Shown here: positions 28,432 to 37,930 of the stretch, one piece after another | Position numbering within the stretch: the stretch's first letter is position 1 | Layout: every line of letters begins with the position of its first letter | Assembly (NCBI GenBank): GCA_963730115.1 | Contig: CAVSQM010000012.1 | Span: forward strand, 434,001-498,000 | Length of the DNA stretch: 64,000 bases | Direction of reading: 5' to 3' | Origin: DASQFQ01 sp963730115 | Lineage (GTDB): Bacteria; Actinomycetota; Thermoleophilia; Solirubrobacterales; Solirubrobacteraceae | Translations under genes and position numbers: made by a program | The notes under the pieces: model-generated | Seen by the model: only the letters and a program-made list of their open reading frames with translations | Databases searched by the model: none | Told to the model about the DNA's origin: nothing

Positions 28432-29898
28432 GTGGCGACCGGCCAGCAGGGCCAGAAGACCGGCATGTTCGCCACCAAGCCGATCGACGTCCTGGTCAAG
28501 GAGACCGAGGAGAAGGAAACCCAGCTCAAGCGGGCGGTCGGCGCGCTCGACCTGACCGCGCTCGGCCTGGGCGCCATCATCGGCACCGGCATCTTCGTGA
28601 TCATCGGCGAGGCGATCACGACCTCCGGCCCGTCGATCGTCCTCGCCTTCGTCCTCGCGGGCGTGACCTGCATCTTCTCGGCGCTGGCCTTCGCGGAGCT
28701 CGCATCGGCGATCCCGGTCTCGGGCAGCGCGTACACGTACTCCTACGCCACGCTCGGCGAGCTGGCCGCCTGGATCATCGGCTGGGACCTGATCCTCGAG
28801 TACGGCGTGTCGATCGCGGCCGTCGCCGTCGGCTGGGGCGCCTACCTCAACGAGCTGCTCGACACGCTGTTCGGCTACGAGCTGCCGGCGGCGATCGCCA
28901 ATCCGCCCGGCGAGGAGGGCGGCAAGGTCAACATCCCGGCCGCGTTCCTCGTCCTCGCGGTGGCCGGCGTGCTCATGATCGGCGTGCGCGAGTCGGCCCG
29001 CACGAACACGATCATGGTGTTCTTCAAGCTCGTCGTCCTGCTGCTCTTCCTCGTGCTCGGCGTCACCGCCTTCACGGCCGACAACTTCTCGCCGTTCTTC
29101 GTCGAGGGCGAGGGCTTCGGGGGCACGGTGACCGCGGCGACGCTGATCTTCTTCGCCTACATCGGGTTCGACGCCGTGTCGACCTCGAGCGAGGAGGTCA
29201 AGGAGCCCAAGCGCGACCTGCCGCGCGCCATCATCGGCTCGCTGGTCATCGCCACCACGCTCTACATCCTCGTCGCCATCGTGGCCACCGGCGCGCTGCC
29301 GTTCGACGAGCTCAAGGGCGAGGACGCCCCGCTGGCCAAGGCGCTCAGCGACGGCGCCGGCATGGACTGGGCCGCGAACATCATCTCCTTCGGCGCGCTC
29401 GTGGCCATCACCAGCGTCGTGCTGACGCTGCTCTACGGACAGTCGCGCATCCTCTTCGCGATGAGCCGCGACGGGCTGATGCCGAAGGCCGTCTCGCGCG
29501 TGAACGAGAAGACGCGCACCCCGGTCCGGATCATCGGCATCTGCGGCGTCGTTTTCGCTCTGCTGGCCGCCTTCGTGCCGCTCAAGGAGATCGTCCAGCT
29601 CGTCAACATCGGCACGCTGTTCGCGTTCGTCGTCGTCAACCTCGGCGTCATCATCCTGCGCCGCACGAGCCCGGACCTGCCGCGCGGCTACAGGGTGCCG
29701 TTCGTGCCGGTGTTCCCGATCATCGGCACCCTGCTCTGCGTCTACCTGATGGCCGATCTGCCCGGGACCACGTGGGCGCGGTTCGCGATCTGGATGGCCC
29801 TCGGCTTCATCATCTACTTCGCGTACGGGCGCAGCCACTCGCGCCTGCGCCAGGGCCAGGTCGCCAACCCCGAGGCTGAGCTCGAGGGTCGCTCCTAG
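28432..29898 (+). CDS. APC-family amino acid permease (CAT type)
   Basis: The 488-residue protein has twelve predicted helices and the APC signature GLGAIIGTGIFVIIGEA in helix 1, with FFAYIGFDAVSTSSEEVKEPKRDLPRAI in the middle, characteristic of cationic-amino-acid-type transporters. Start is GTG with GAGGAG 8 nt upstream. It follows the universal stress protein gene, a pairing that is common for this family. Confidence 0.9.
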   Translation: MATGQQGQKTGMFATKPIDVLVKETEEKETQLKRAVGALDLTALGLGAIIGTGIFVIIGEAITTSGPSIVLAFVLAGVTCIFSALAFAELASAIPVSGSAYTYSYATLGELAAWIIGWDLILEYGVSIAAVAVGWGAYLNELLDTLFGYELPAAIANPPGEEGGKVNIPAAFLVLAVAGVLMIGVRESARTNTIMVFFKLVVLLLFLVLGVTAFTADNFSPFFVEGEGFGGTVTAATLIFFAYIGFDAVSTSSEEVKEPKRDLPRAIIGSLVIATTLYILVAIVATGALPFDELKGEDAPLAKALSDGAGMDWAANIISFGALVAITSVVLTLLYGQSRILFAMSRDGLMPKAVSRVNEKTRTPVRIIGICGVVFALLAAFVPLKEIVQLVNIGTLFAFVVVNLGVIILRRTSPDLPRGYRVPFVPVFPIIGTLLCVYLMADLPGTTWARFAIWMALGFIIYFAYGRSHSRLRQGQVANPEAELEGRS

Positions 29899-29934
29899 CG
29901 TTTCCGCCCGCCGGAGCGCGGGCAGCGGGAGAGC

Positions 29935-32468
29935 ATGAGGAAGAGGACTTTCGCAGCGGTCGCCTGGCTCAGCCTGCTCGCGCCCGCCACCGCCACCGCA
30001 GCCGACGAACTGTCCACGTCGAACCGGCTGGAGGACCGGCGCTTCGTCACCGTCGGGCCGCGCGCCTACGAGCTCGGCACCGAAGCCGGGCGCTACCCCG
30101 CCGCCGGCTTCCACACCCGCGGCGAGATGGGCGGCGTGTGGACGCCGCCGATCAAGCTCGTGGACGGCATCTGGTTCGGCCTCGACGGCGAGTGGATCGG
30201 TCCCGCCCGGCGCTTCACCAGCGGCTACGGCCACGTGAAGATGCGGCTCCCGCGCACCGGCGGCCTGCGCGTCGAGCGCACCGACTTCGTCCCGGGCGAG
30301 CGCCGCGGCGTGCTCGTCGGGCTGAAGCTCGAGGGCAAGGCGAAGCAGAAGGTCCGGCTGCGGATGCAGACCCACTCGGAGCTGATGTCGATCTACCCGT
30401 GGGGCGAGACGAAGACCGCCGCCGGTACCGAGCCGCTGAACCAGCTGACCTTCAACCTGCCCGACACGGTCGGCCTCGCGGGCCGCGCGCTCGTGTTCGG
30501 CGAGTCCGGCCGGCCGGTGCCCGAGGCGCCCGCGCACGACTGGGGCGCCGCCGTCGGCAGCGACCTGACGCCGACCCGCGCCCGCACCGGCGACGGCTTC
30601 CGCGGGCCGCAGGGCAACGTCATCTGCCCCGCCTCCGGCACCGGCACGCCGCCGCAGCCCGACGAGCCGTGCGACGACACCGCGTACGGCAAGGGCAAGG
30701 GCGGCCAGCTCACCTACAGGCTCACGCTGCCGCGCTCCGGCCGCACCACCGTGTGGTTCGGCGTCGCGGGCTCCGAAGACGGCACCGGCGGCGCGCGCGC
30801 GCGAGCTGCGCCGGATGCTGGACGACCCGGCCCGCGCGCTGCGCGCCAAGCTGCGCGAGCGCGAGGCGCTCGCCCGCCACACGCAGCTCGACCTGCCGGG
30901 CGACCGCCTGCTCCAGCGCGGCATCGAGTGGAGCAAGCAGAACCTTGCCGACTCGGTGCAGGAGGCGCGCGACCTCGAGCTGCGCGAGGTCAACGGCGGC
31001 ACGAACTACCCACCGGCCAAGGCGACGATGGCGAAGGCGCGCTTCGTCGGCGCGGGCTTCCCCGACTATCCGTGGCTGTTCGCCACCGACGGTGAGTTCA
31101 CCGCCTTCGCATCCGTCGCTCTCGGCCAGTTCGAGCCGATCAAGGAGCACCTGCGGGGCCTCAAGGAGGCGTCGATCAAGCTCAACGACTCCTCCGGCAA
31201 GGTCGTCCACGAGGTGGTGACCGACGGCTCGGTGTACTTCGGCGCCAACGCCGACGCGGGCAACACCGACGAGACGGCCAAGTTCCCGAGCGCGGTGGCG
31301 CTGATCTGGCGCTGGACGGGCGACGACGCGTTCCGCGACGAGATGTACGACTTCGCCAAGTCGAACCTGCGGTACATCTACCGCGAGCTCGACGACGACG
31401 GCGACGGCTGGCCGGAGGGGCTCGGCAACGTCGAGCGGCCCGGCATGGGCGAGGAGAAGCTCGACAACACCACCGCCACGATGCGCGGCCTGCGCGACCT
31501 CGAGGACCTCGCGAAGTCCAAGGGCGACACCGAGACCGCCGAGTGGGCGGGCGACAAGGCCGCCGATCTCGAGGCGCGCTTCGAGGCCGCGTGGTGGATG
31601 GACAACGTGCCGCAGCACGCCGACTCGCTCAAGGAGCCGGGCAACACCCAGGTGCAGCAGCGGCACTGGATCGGCGTGACGCCGATGGAGATCGAGACGG
31701 TGCGCGACGGCGAGGTGGTGCCGGGCCTGACGACCGCCGATCACGGCAACCGCGCGCTCGAGCTACGCGAGACGAAGTGCTACGGCGACGACTTCGGCCT
31801 CTTCCACACGGGCGACGCGGGCTGCGACCCCGCCCAGTCGACCGTGCCGGCCGAGAAGCAGACGTTCACGCTGAACACCTCGATCATGGCCGTCGGCGAG
31901 GGCAACTACGGCCGCCTCGGCAAGCACCAGCAGCAGCGCTTCACGACGGCCAACCGCCGCGTGCAGCTGCCCGACCCCGACGAGCAGCCCGGCGCGATGC
32001 CGGAGATCGTGCCGTCGCCCGGCTACGACCCGCCGCAGCTCGACCGCAAGTTCACCGAGCGGGCGATGGTGCTGCAGGCCTGGGGCAACTACGGCACCGC
32101 GTGGCCGGTCGTGCACCAGCAGCTCGGCGTACGCCCGGACCTCGGTCGGGGCTCGCTCGAGGTCGTGCCGCAGGTGCCGGAGGGTCAGGCGCGTGTGGGC
32201 GGCTCGGCGATCCGCCTCGGCGACCGCGGCGCGGCCGCGGTGGAGGCATCGCACTCCGGCGAGACCTACCGCACGCGCGTGCAGGTCGGCCGGCCCGTGA
32301 CCGAGCTCGCGATCGGCCACACGCTGCCCGGCGGGCGCGACGGTGAAGACGGCGGTGCTCGACGGCGCGCCGGTGACGCCGCAGACCCGCACCACCAACC
32401 GCGGCCTCGAGGTCACGGTCCCGACGACTGCGGGCACGCACACCCTGGTGATCACGACGGGCTCCTAA
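29935..32468 (+). pseudogene. Secreted debranching-type glucosidase, two frameshifts
   Basis: A signal peptide (MRKRTFAAVAWLSLLAPATA) and a beta-sandwich N-terminal half are followed by an (alpha/alpha)6-barrel domain with GFPDYPWLFATDGEF and DDDGDGWPEGLGNVE, as in amylo-alpha-1,6-glucosidase/GH15-like enzymes. The frame breaks at about 30795-30811, in a GC-dinucleotide tract, and again at about 32332 in a GGG. Both are +1 shifts, after which the protein ends VTVPTTAGTHTLVITTGS. The corrected length is about 844 residues. The stop shares CTAA with the convergent BrkB-family gene. Extracellular alpha-glucan breakdown is likely. Confidence 0.7.
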
Positions 32469-33397
32469 CGCTGAGACGCGGCGCTGCGGGACCGCAGCGC
32501 CGCGTTGAGCTCGCCGCCGAGCAGGATCGCGATGCTGGCGAGGTAGGCCCACACCACCGTCGAGACGACGGCGTTGACCGCCTGCCCGATCAGCGTCACC
32601 GACGGGTCGTTGCTGGCCACGCCGCTCCAGTCGCGGACGCCGGCGGTGAGGCGGAAGACGACCGCGGCGCCGATCCACAGCACGGCGCCCGCGACCGCGC
32701 CCGGCAGGCACTGGCGCCAGCGGTGGGGCACGTTGGCGCTGAAGCGATAGAGGCAGATCAGGAAGCCGACGACCAGCGCGAACCCGATCGGCCAGCGCAC
32801 GACCGTCCACAGGGTGCTGTAGGGGCCCTCGATCCCGAGCGTCCGGGCCGGGTACCCGGTGAGCTCGCCGAGCGGGCCGGAGACCATCATCTCGACGGTC
32901 ACCGCCACCACCGCGACCGAGCCGAGCGCGAAGCCGAGGGCGATGAAGCGCTGGACCACCGTCGGCCGTCGCTCGCGCACGCCGTAGGCGTAGTCGAGCG
33001 CGTGGCCGGTGGCCATGAACAGGTGGCTCGACAGCCACCATGCGATCAGCAGCGCGCCGAGCGCGACGTCCTGATGGGGCTGCGTGAGCTGCGCGTGCAC
33101 GAACGGCGCGATCACCACGTCGGTCAGGTCCGGGCCCATCAGCACGCGGACCGCGTCGGTGGACGCGGCCTCGGCCTTGGCCACCGGATCGGTGCCGACG
33201 ATCCGCTCCGAGACCCCGAGCATCGAGCCGACGGCGATCGTCGACGGCACCAGCGTCAGCACCGCGAAGAACGCCATCTCGGCGGCGTGCCCGGTCGTCC
33301 GGTGCTCGCGGGCGCCGCGCCAGACCTCGACCAGCAGCGACCACGGTCGCGCCGGAGACAGCGCCTCCTCTCGCCAGCGCGCCGGGGCACCGATCAT
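32465..33397 (-). CDS. YihY/BrkB-family membrane protein
   Basis: The protein (310 residues from the ATG used) has about six membrane helices and the family hallmarks AAEMAFFAVLTLVPSTIAV, FMATGHALDYAYGVRERR and the C-terminal LASIAILLGGELNAAL. Despite the old ribonuclease BN name, these are uncharacterised inner-membrane proteins. An upstream in-frame GTG at 33418 is also possible but overlaps apbE. Neither start has a strong ribosome site. Confidence 0.85.
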   Translation of the reverse strand: MIGAPARWREEALSPARPWSLLVEVWRGAREHRTTGHAAEMAFFAVLTLVPSTIAVGSMLGVSERIVGTDPVAKAEAASTDAVRVLMGPDLTDVVIAPFVHAQLTQPHQDVALGALLIAWWLSSHLFMATGHALDYAYGVRERRPTVVQRFIALGFALGSVAVVAVTVEMMVSGPLGELTGYPARTLGIEGPYSTLWTVVRWPIGFALVVGFLICLYRFSANVPHRWRQCLPGAVAGAVLWIGAAVVFRLTAGVRDWSGVASNDPSVTLIGQAVNAVVSTVVWAYLASIAILLGGELNAALRSRSAASQR

Positions 33398-33407
33398 GGT
33401 GCGGGGA

Positions 33408-34118
33408 TCATGCCGCACGCGACAAGGGCAGCCGCCGGCGCGTGAAGCCCGGTGTGCACAGCACGTCGCCGCCCTCGAGCACGGTCATCGCGTCGCAGCC
33501 GCGCAGGCGCGCGGTCCAGGCCGGGCCGCGCTCCCCCATCGCGAACGCCGCCGTCGCGTAGGCGTCGGCCGTCGCCAGCGACCGCGTCACGAGCGTGACC
33601 GACAGCGCGCCGCGCGCGGGCCCGCCGCGCACCGGGTCGGCGATGTGCTCGCCGCGCTCGTAGGCGCCCGACGTCGCCACCGCGCCGTCGGTCAGCTCGA
33701 GCGCCGCGCACAGCGCGCCGGGCTCGAGCGGGTGGCGGACGCCCACGCGCCACGGCCCGCCGCGGACGAGCACGTCGCCGCCGGCGTCGATGCAGAAGCG
33801 CCCGCGCAGCAGCGCCGCAGCGCGGTCGACCGCCCAGCCCTTGACGAGCCCGCAGGGGTCGAGCTTGCCGCCCGCGCGCGCGTCGAAGTAGCCGCCGGTC
33901 GCCACGCGCAGCCGCTCGCAGCGCGCCAGCACCTCGCGCACGTCGGGGTGGGCGTCGCCGAGCGCCAGCTCGCCGCGGTCGAGGCGCGAGATCTCCGAGT
34001 CCTCGCGGAACGGGCTGAACGTCTCGTCGACCCACCGCAGCCACGCGAACACGCGCTCCGCGCCGCGGTCGCAGACGACGGTCACCGGCATGCCCATGAC
34101 GTGCTCAGTCGTCGACAC
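33408..34118 (-). CDS. apbE: FAD:protein FMN transferase
   Basis: The 236-residue enzyme transfers FMN from FAD to a Ser/Thr of a target flavoprotein. MGMPVTVV, the magnesium/FAD-binding LDPCGLVKGWAVDRAA, FCIDAGGDVLVRG and the C-terminal SLATADAYATAAFAMG are diagnostic. The protein is short for ApbE and has no signal peptide or lipobox. It overlaps the preceding FMN-binding protein gene by 14 bp, and that protein is its obvious substrate. Confidence 0.92.
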   Translation of the reverse strand: MSTTEHVMGMPVTVVCDRGAERVFAWLRWVDETFSPFREDSEISRLDRGELALGDAHPDVREVLARCERLRVATGGYFDARAGGKLDPCGLVKGWAVDRAAALLRGRFCIDAGGDVLVRGGPWRVGVRHPLEPGALCAALELTDGAVATSGAYERGEHIADPVRGGPARGALSVTLVTRSLATADAYATAAFAMGERGPAWTARLRGCDAMTVLEGGDVLCTPGFTRRRLPLSRAA

Positions 34119-34560
34119 GCGCCGCCTCCGCCGCCGCGATCAGCGACGCCTCCCAGCTCTCGCTCGTGTACGTGGCGCCGCTCACCACGTCGACATCGGC
34201 GCGGCCGCTCTCGATCGCCTCGCGGCGCAGGATCGGCTCGGCGCGCGCGTTGAGCGCGTTGGTGTGCGCGTCGCTGCCGGTCAGCGACAGCGTCTTGACG
34301 TCGACGATCTTCCCCTCATGCACCCACGCCTGCACCTGGATGGCGGAGAACGGGGTCGTGATCAGCGGGCCCTTCCCGGTCAGCGTGCCGGGCGGGTGCG
34401 GCCGCGGCGCGGGGGTGGCCTGGGCCGGCTCGGGCGTCTTCTGGGTCGGCCGCCGCAGCGCCGAGTTCGGGTTGAACTCGGTCGGCGGCTTGGTGTCGTA
34501 CGACGCGAGCAGCACGACCGCGACGGCGGTGACGACGAGGGCGGCGACGGCCTTGCGCAT
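34105..34560 (-). CDS. FMN-binding domain protein, likely membrane-anchored
   Basis: The 151-residue protein has one N-terminal membrane helix, a Pro/Thr-rich linker and an FMN-binding domain with VVSGATYTSESWEASL. The Thr in SGAT(Y)T is the kind of residue that ApbE flavinylates, so covalent FMN is expected. It sits between a ferric-reductase-like flavoprotein (TGATG overlap) and apbE, and probably carries electrons on the outer face of the membrane. Confidence 0.9.
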   Translation of the reverse strand: MRKAVAALVVTAVAVVLLASYDTKPPTEFNPNSALRRPTQKTPEPAQATPAPRPHPPGTLTGKGPLITTPFSAIQVQAWVHEGKIVDVKTLSLTGSDAHTNALNARAEPILRREAIESGRADVDVVSGATYTSESWEASLIAAAEAARVDD

Positions 34561-35882
34561 CAGTACGCGAACCGCTCGGTGTAGATGTGGCGCCGCGACA
34601 CGCCGCTGCTGGCGAGCGTGACGCGGATGGCGTCGGTCATGGCCGGCGGGCCGCAGACGTAGACGTCGCGCTGCGCGATGTCGGGCACCAGCCGCCGCAG
34701 CTCATCGGGCGACAGCGTCTCCGCGTCGCGATGGTCGCCGAACACGTAGTGCAGCTCGGCGCCGCGGCGGCGCGCGATCAGGTCGAGCTCGTCGCGCAGG
34801 ATCACGTCCTCGGGGGTCATGGCGCGGTACACGACGGCGATGTCGCCGGGCTCGCCGGGCATGTCCTCGAGCAGCGCGCGGATCGGCGTGATCCCGACCC
34901 CGCCCGCGATCAGCGCCACGCGCGGGCGCCGCCGCGCCGCGCTGGTGAAGGCGCCGAACGGCCCCTCCGCGACCACGCGCGTGCCGGGCGGGATCGCGCG
35001 CAGCCGCGCCGTGTAGTCGCCGACCCCCTTGACCGTGATGCGCAGGCGGCGGCCGTCGGGGGCGGCGGAGAGCGAGAACGGATGGGCCTCCCACCAGCGG
35101 TCGCGCGTCAGGAAGCGCCAGGTGAAGAACTGGCCGGCGCGCGCCCGCAGCCGCTCGAGCCGCACGCCGCCGATCTCGATCGACACGACGCCCGGGCCCT
35201 CCTCGACCACGCGAGCGACGTGCAGGCGATGGAACAGGCTGCGCGCGAGCGGCTGCCCGATCCGGAACACCACGATGATCGCCAGGGTGACGAGGTAGAG
35301 CGCGATCCAGTAGGCGCGCGCCGCCGGCTCGCCGACGAAGTCGGTGCCGGTCGCGAGCTGGTGGCTGAACGCGAGCGCCACGCCGAGGTAGGCGTAGAGG
35401 TGCACGAAGTACCACGTCTCGTAGCGCAGCCGCCGGCGCACGATCACGATCGAGGTCACCACCACCGCGACGAGCGCCGCGAGCCCGGCGATCGCGGTGA
35501 TCACGCCCGGGTAGCCGGAGATCAGCTTGCCCAGCTCGTCGAGCAGCGACAGCCGGTCGGTGAGCGCGTAGCCGACGACCACCAGCACCGCGTGCGCGAG
35601 CAGCAGCGAGATCGCCGCGAAGCCGTTGAGCCGGTGCAGGCGGGTCAGCCGCTCGAACCCGGCGAGCCGCTCGAGCGCGGGCAGCCGCGCGAGCAGCACG
35701 AGCTCGACCAGCACCAGGTACGCGCCCAGGAGCCCGCAGATGCGGGCGATGCCGACGAGCAGGCTCCCGGTGTCGTCGACGTCCTGCGCGCCGCCCGAGC
35801 TCCACCACAGGCTGACGACGACGACCGCGTTGGCCGGGACGAGGAGCGCCAGCCCCCAGCCGGCGATCCGGGTTCCGCGCAC
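34560..35882 (-). CDS. Ferric reductase-like transmembrane flavoprotein
   Basis: The 440-residue protein has about six membrane helices with paired His residues (LHRLNG, LLAHAVL, YFVHLYAYLG, SHQLATG) that would bind heme, then an FAD/NAD(P)H ferredoxin-reductase module with HPFSLSAAP (FAD), GVGITPIRALLEDM (nucleotide) and VYVCGPPAMTDAI at the C-terminus. It should move electrons from NAD(P)H across the membrane to the FMN protein encoded next. GTG start; divergent from the GH32-like gene by 21 bp. Confidence 0.88.
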   Translation of the reverse strand: MRGTRIAGWGLALLVPANAVVVVSLWWSSGGAQDVDDTGSLLVGIARICGLLGAYLVLVELVLLARLPALERLAGFERLTRLHRLNGFAAISLLLAHAVLVVVGYALTDRLSLLDELGKLISGYPGVITAIAGLAALVAVVVTSIVIVRRRLRYETWYFVHLYAYLGVALAFSHQLATGTDFVGEPAARAYWIALYLVTLAIIVVFRIGQPLARSLFHRLHVARVVEEGPGVVSIEIGGVRLERLRARAGQFFTWRFLTRDRWWEAHPFSLSAAPDGRRLRITVKGVGDYTARLRAIPPGTRVVAEGPFGAFTSAARRRPRVALIAGGVGITPIRALLEDMPGEPGDIAVVYRAMTPEDVILRDELDLIARRRGAELHYVFGDHRDAETLSPDELRRLVPDIAQRDVYVCGPPAMTDAIRVTLASSGVSRRHIYTERFAY

Positions 35883-35903
35883 GGGTGGAAGGATGCCACG
35901 CCC

Positions 35904-36753
35904 GTGGCGCTCCGCCTCCCCGATCACTGGCTGTGGGACTTCTGGTTCGCCGTCGACGGCGACGACGTGCACGTCTTCTACCTGCAGGCGCCGCGGGCGC
36001 TCGGCGACGCCGATCTGCGCCACCACAACGCCACCATCGGCCACGCGGTGTCGCGCGACCTGCGCCGCTGGGAGGTGCTGCCCGGCGCGCTCGGCGCCGG
36101 CCCCGAGGGCGCGTTCGACGACCTCGCGACCTGGACGGGCAGCGTCATCCACCACGACGGCCGCTGGCATCTGCTCTACAGCGGGATCGCACGCGCCGAG
36201 GAGGGCCGCGTGCAGCGGATCGGCGCCGCCACCTCCGACGACCTGCAGACGTGGCGGCGCAGCTGACCTGCTGCTCGAGGCCGACACCCGCTGGTACGAC
36301 CGCGAGCACTGGCGCGACCCGTGGGTGGCCTGGGATCCGGAGCACGAGCGCTTCGACATGCTCATCTGCGCCACGTCCGGCGGCCGCGGCATCGTGGCGC
36401 ACGCGCACTCGCCCGACCTGCGCAGCTGGACCACCGGCCCGCCGCTGTCGCCGCCGACGGCGCACGTCCAGCTCGAGGTACCCCAGCTGATCGCCCACGA
36501 CGGCGGATGGCGGATCGTGTTCTCCGACGTCTTCGCCGGCTCGGGCATCCACTACCTCGCGGCGCCCGAGCGGCTCGGCCCGTACGCGGCCGAGAGCCGC
36601 GATCTGCTGCCCGACGCCCGCCCGCGCCATCACTACGCCGGGCGGGTGCTCGAGCACCGCGGCGAGCGCCTGCTGTTCACCTGGGTGATGGACGACGAGG
36701 ACGGCGTGTTCGTCGGCGAGCTCAGCGACCCGATGCCGCTCGCCTGGCTATAG
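35904..36753 (+). pseudogene. GH32-like glycoside hydrolase, frameshifted
   Basis: A five-bladed propeller glycosidase with LPDHWLWDFWF carrying the probable nucleophile Asp, DDLATWTGSVIHHDG, and the RDP motif in EHWRDPWVAW. The frame stops at 36266 and resumes one base over. Deleting the T at 36264 gives LQTWRRSDLLLEADTRW and exactly 283 codons. GH32 enzymes hydrolyse fructosides such as sucrose, but GH43 or GH68 relatives share the fold. GTG start. It ends in a palindromic junction with the convergent debranching-type gene. Confidence 0.7.
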
Positions 36754-36759
36754 CCAGGC
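36742..36759. terminator. 18-bp palindrome across a convergent stop junction
   Basis: GCCTGGCTATAGCCAGGC is a perfect palindrome centred on adjacent stop codons of both strands. It arises because both proteins end Ala-Trp-Leu-stop, and could fold as a hairpin in either transcript. No T-run. Confidence 0.4.
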
Positions 36760-37926
36760 CGGCCGCCCGTCCCACTCGTGCTCGAGCGCCCAGCGCGCGC
36801 CGACCGTCCACGCCTGGACGAGGTTGGTCAGGGGCGCGCGTTCGAGCTGACCTTCGCGCGTGACCGCGTAGAGCTCGTGGGCGTGGCCGAGCTCGTCGAG
36901 CGCGGCAAGCACGCCGGTGCGGACGCGCTCGGCGTCCTCGGCGCGGCCGGCGGCGCGCAGCCCACCCCACCCCAGCCACGAGTCGAAGGGCCAGACGCTG
37001 CCGCGGTGGTAGGCCTGGGGGTCGAAGGCCGGCATCGAGTCGGCGAGCGTCCGCAGGCCGTAGCCGGTCAGCACGTCGGGCTCCGAGAGGCGCGCGGCGA
37101 GCGCGTCGCGCGGCTCGCCGTCGAGCGCGCCCGACCACAGCAGCCAGCCGTGCTGCGAGCCCGGGCCGGGGACGACGAGGCCGTCGCCCTCGAGCGCCAT
37201 CACGCCCGGGCCGAAGTCGGCGGCGATGCGCTCGGCCAGCCCCTCGGCGCGGCGCGCCCACGCCTCCTCGCCCGACAGCGCGGCGAGCGCCCGCAGCGCC
37301 GCGTACGCGGTGGCCTGGACGTCGGCGTCGGCGAGCGGCGGCGCGGGGGTCGAGCCGTCGGGGCGGACGATCCCGCCGCCGTCGTCGTCGTCGCTCGCCG
37401 GGCCCATGACGTCGCGCCAGCCCTGCTGGTCGAGCCCGCCCGAGCCCACCCGCGGGCCGTAGCGGACGACGCCGCCGCCGTCGACGAGCGCCTGCTCGAG
37501 CCACGCGCCCGCGGCGCGCCAGTTCCGCTCCAGCTCGGCGGCCAGCGCGTCGTCGCCGAGCGCGGCGAGCACGACGAGGAACCACGACGTCGAGTCGGCA
37601 GAGCCGTAGTAGCGCAGCTCGCCGTCGCGCACCGGCCAGCCGTGCTCCGTGTGCCACGCCGGCGCCTGCGGCCGCCACTCGTGGAGGATCTTGCCGGGCT
37701 CCTCGTCGACCTCGGCGTCGTGCCGCTCGCCCTGCAGCGCCGCCAGCCGGCGCAGGGTCGCGCGCGCGACCTCCGGCCGGGCGGGCAGGACCTGCAGCGC
37801 GGTGATCAGCGAGTCGCGGCCGAACAGCGCGTGGTAGCGGCCGGGGTCGCCCTCGGCCACCGGCGGCGTCGACGCGTAGGCCCAGCCATCCTCGGAGAGC
37901 AGCGGATCGAGCTCGGGGACGGCCAT
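36748..37926 (-). CDS. Amylo-alpha-1,6-glucosidase-like (debranching) protein
   Basis: The 392-residue protein has the (alpha/alpha)6-barrel signature of glycogen-debranching C-terminal domains: YHALFGRDSLITALQVLP near residue 31, ILHEWRPQAPAWHTEHGWPV, and the late AYHRGSVWPFDSW. It lacks a signal peptide and the N-terminal domain of longer enzymes. It is encoded 4 bp downstream of the GH13 alpha-glucosidase stop, so the pair probably handles imported oligosaccharides together. Confidence 0.85.
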   Translation of the reverse strand: MAVPELDPLLSEDGWAYASTPPVAEGDPGRYHALFGRDSLITALQVLPARPEVARATLRRLAALQGERHDAEVDEEPGKILHEWRPQAPAWHTEHGWPVRDGELRYYGSADSTSWFLVVLAALGDDALAAELERNWRAAGAWLEQALVDGGGVVRYGPRVGSGGLDQQGWRDVMGPASDDDDGGGIVRPDGSTPAPPLADADVQATAYAALRALAALSGEEAWARRAEGLAERIAADFGPGVMALEGDGLVVPGPGSQHGWLLWSGALDGEPRDALAARLSEPDVLTGYGLRTLADSMPAFDPQAYHRGSVWPFDSWLGWGGLRAAGRAEDAERVRTGVLAALDELGHAHELYAVTREGQLERAPLTNLVQAWTVGARWALEHEWDGRPAWL

Positions 37927-37930
37927 GGCG

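Noticed and set aside
30795..30811. Phase variation through the GC-dinucleotide tract
   Set aside because: Loss of one GC unit could explain the shift. However, the other breaks in the window have the same +1 sense without such tracts, so a common cause is more economical.
33398..33418. Upstream GTG start of the BrkB-family gene
   Set aside because: It overlaps apbE by 11 bp, adds residues outside the family and has no ribosome site. The ATG at 33397 was preferred.
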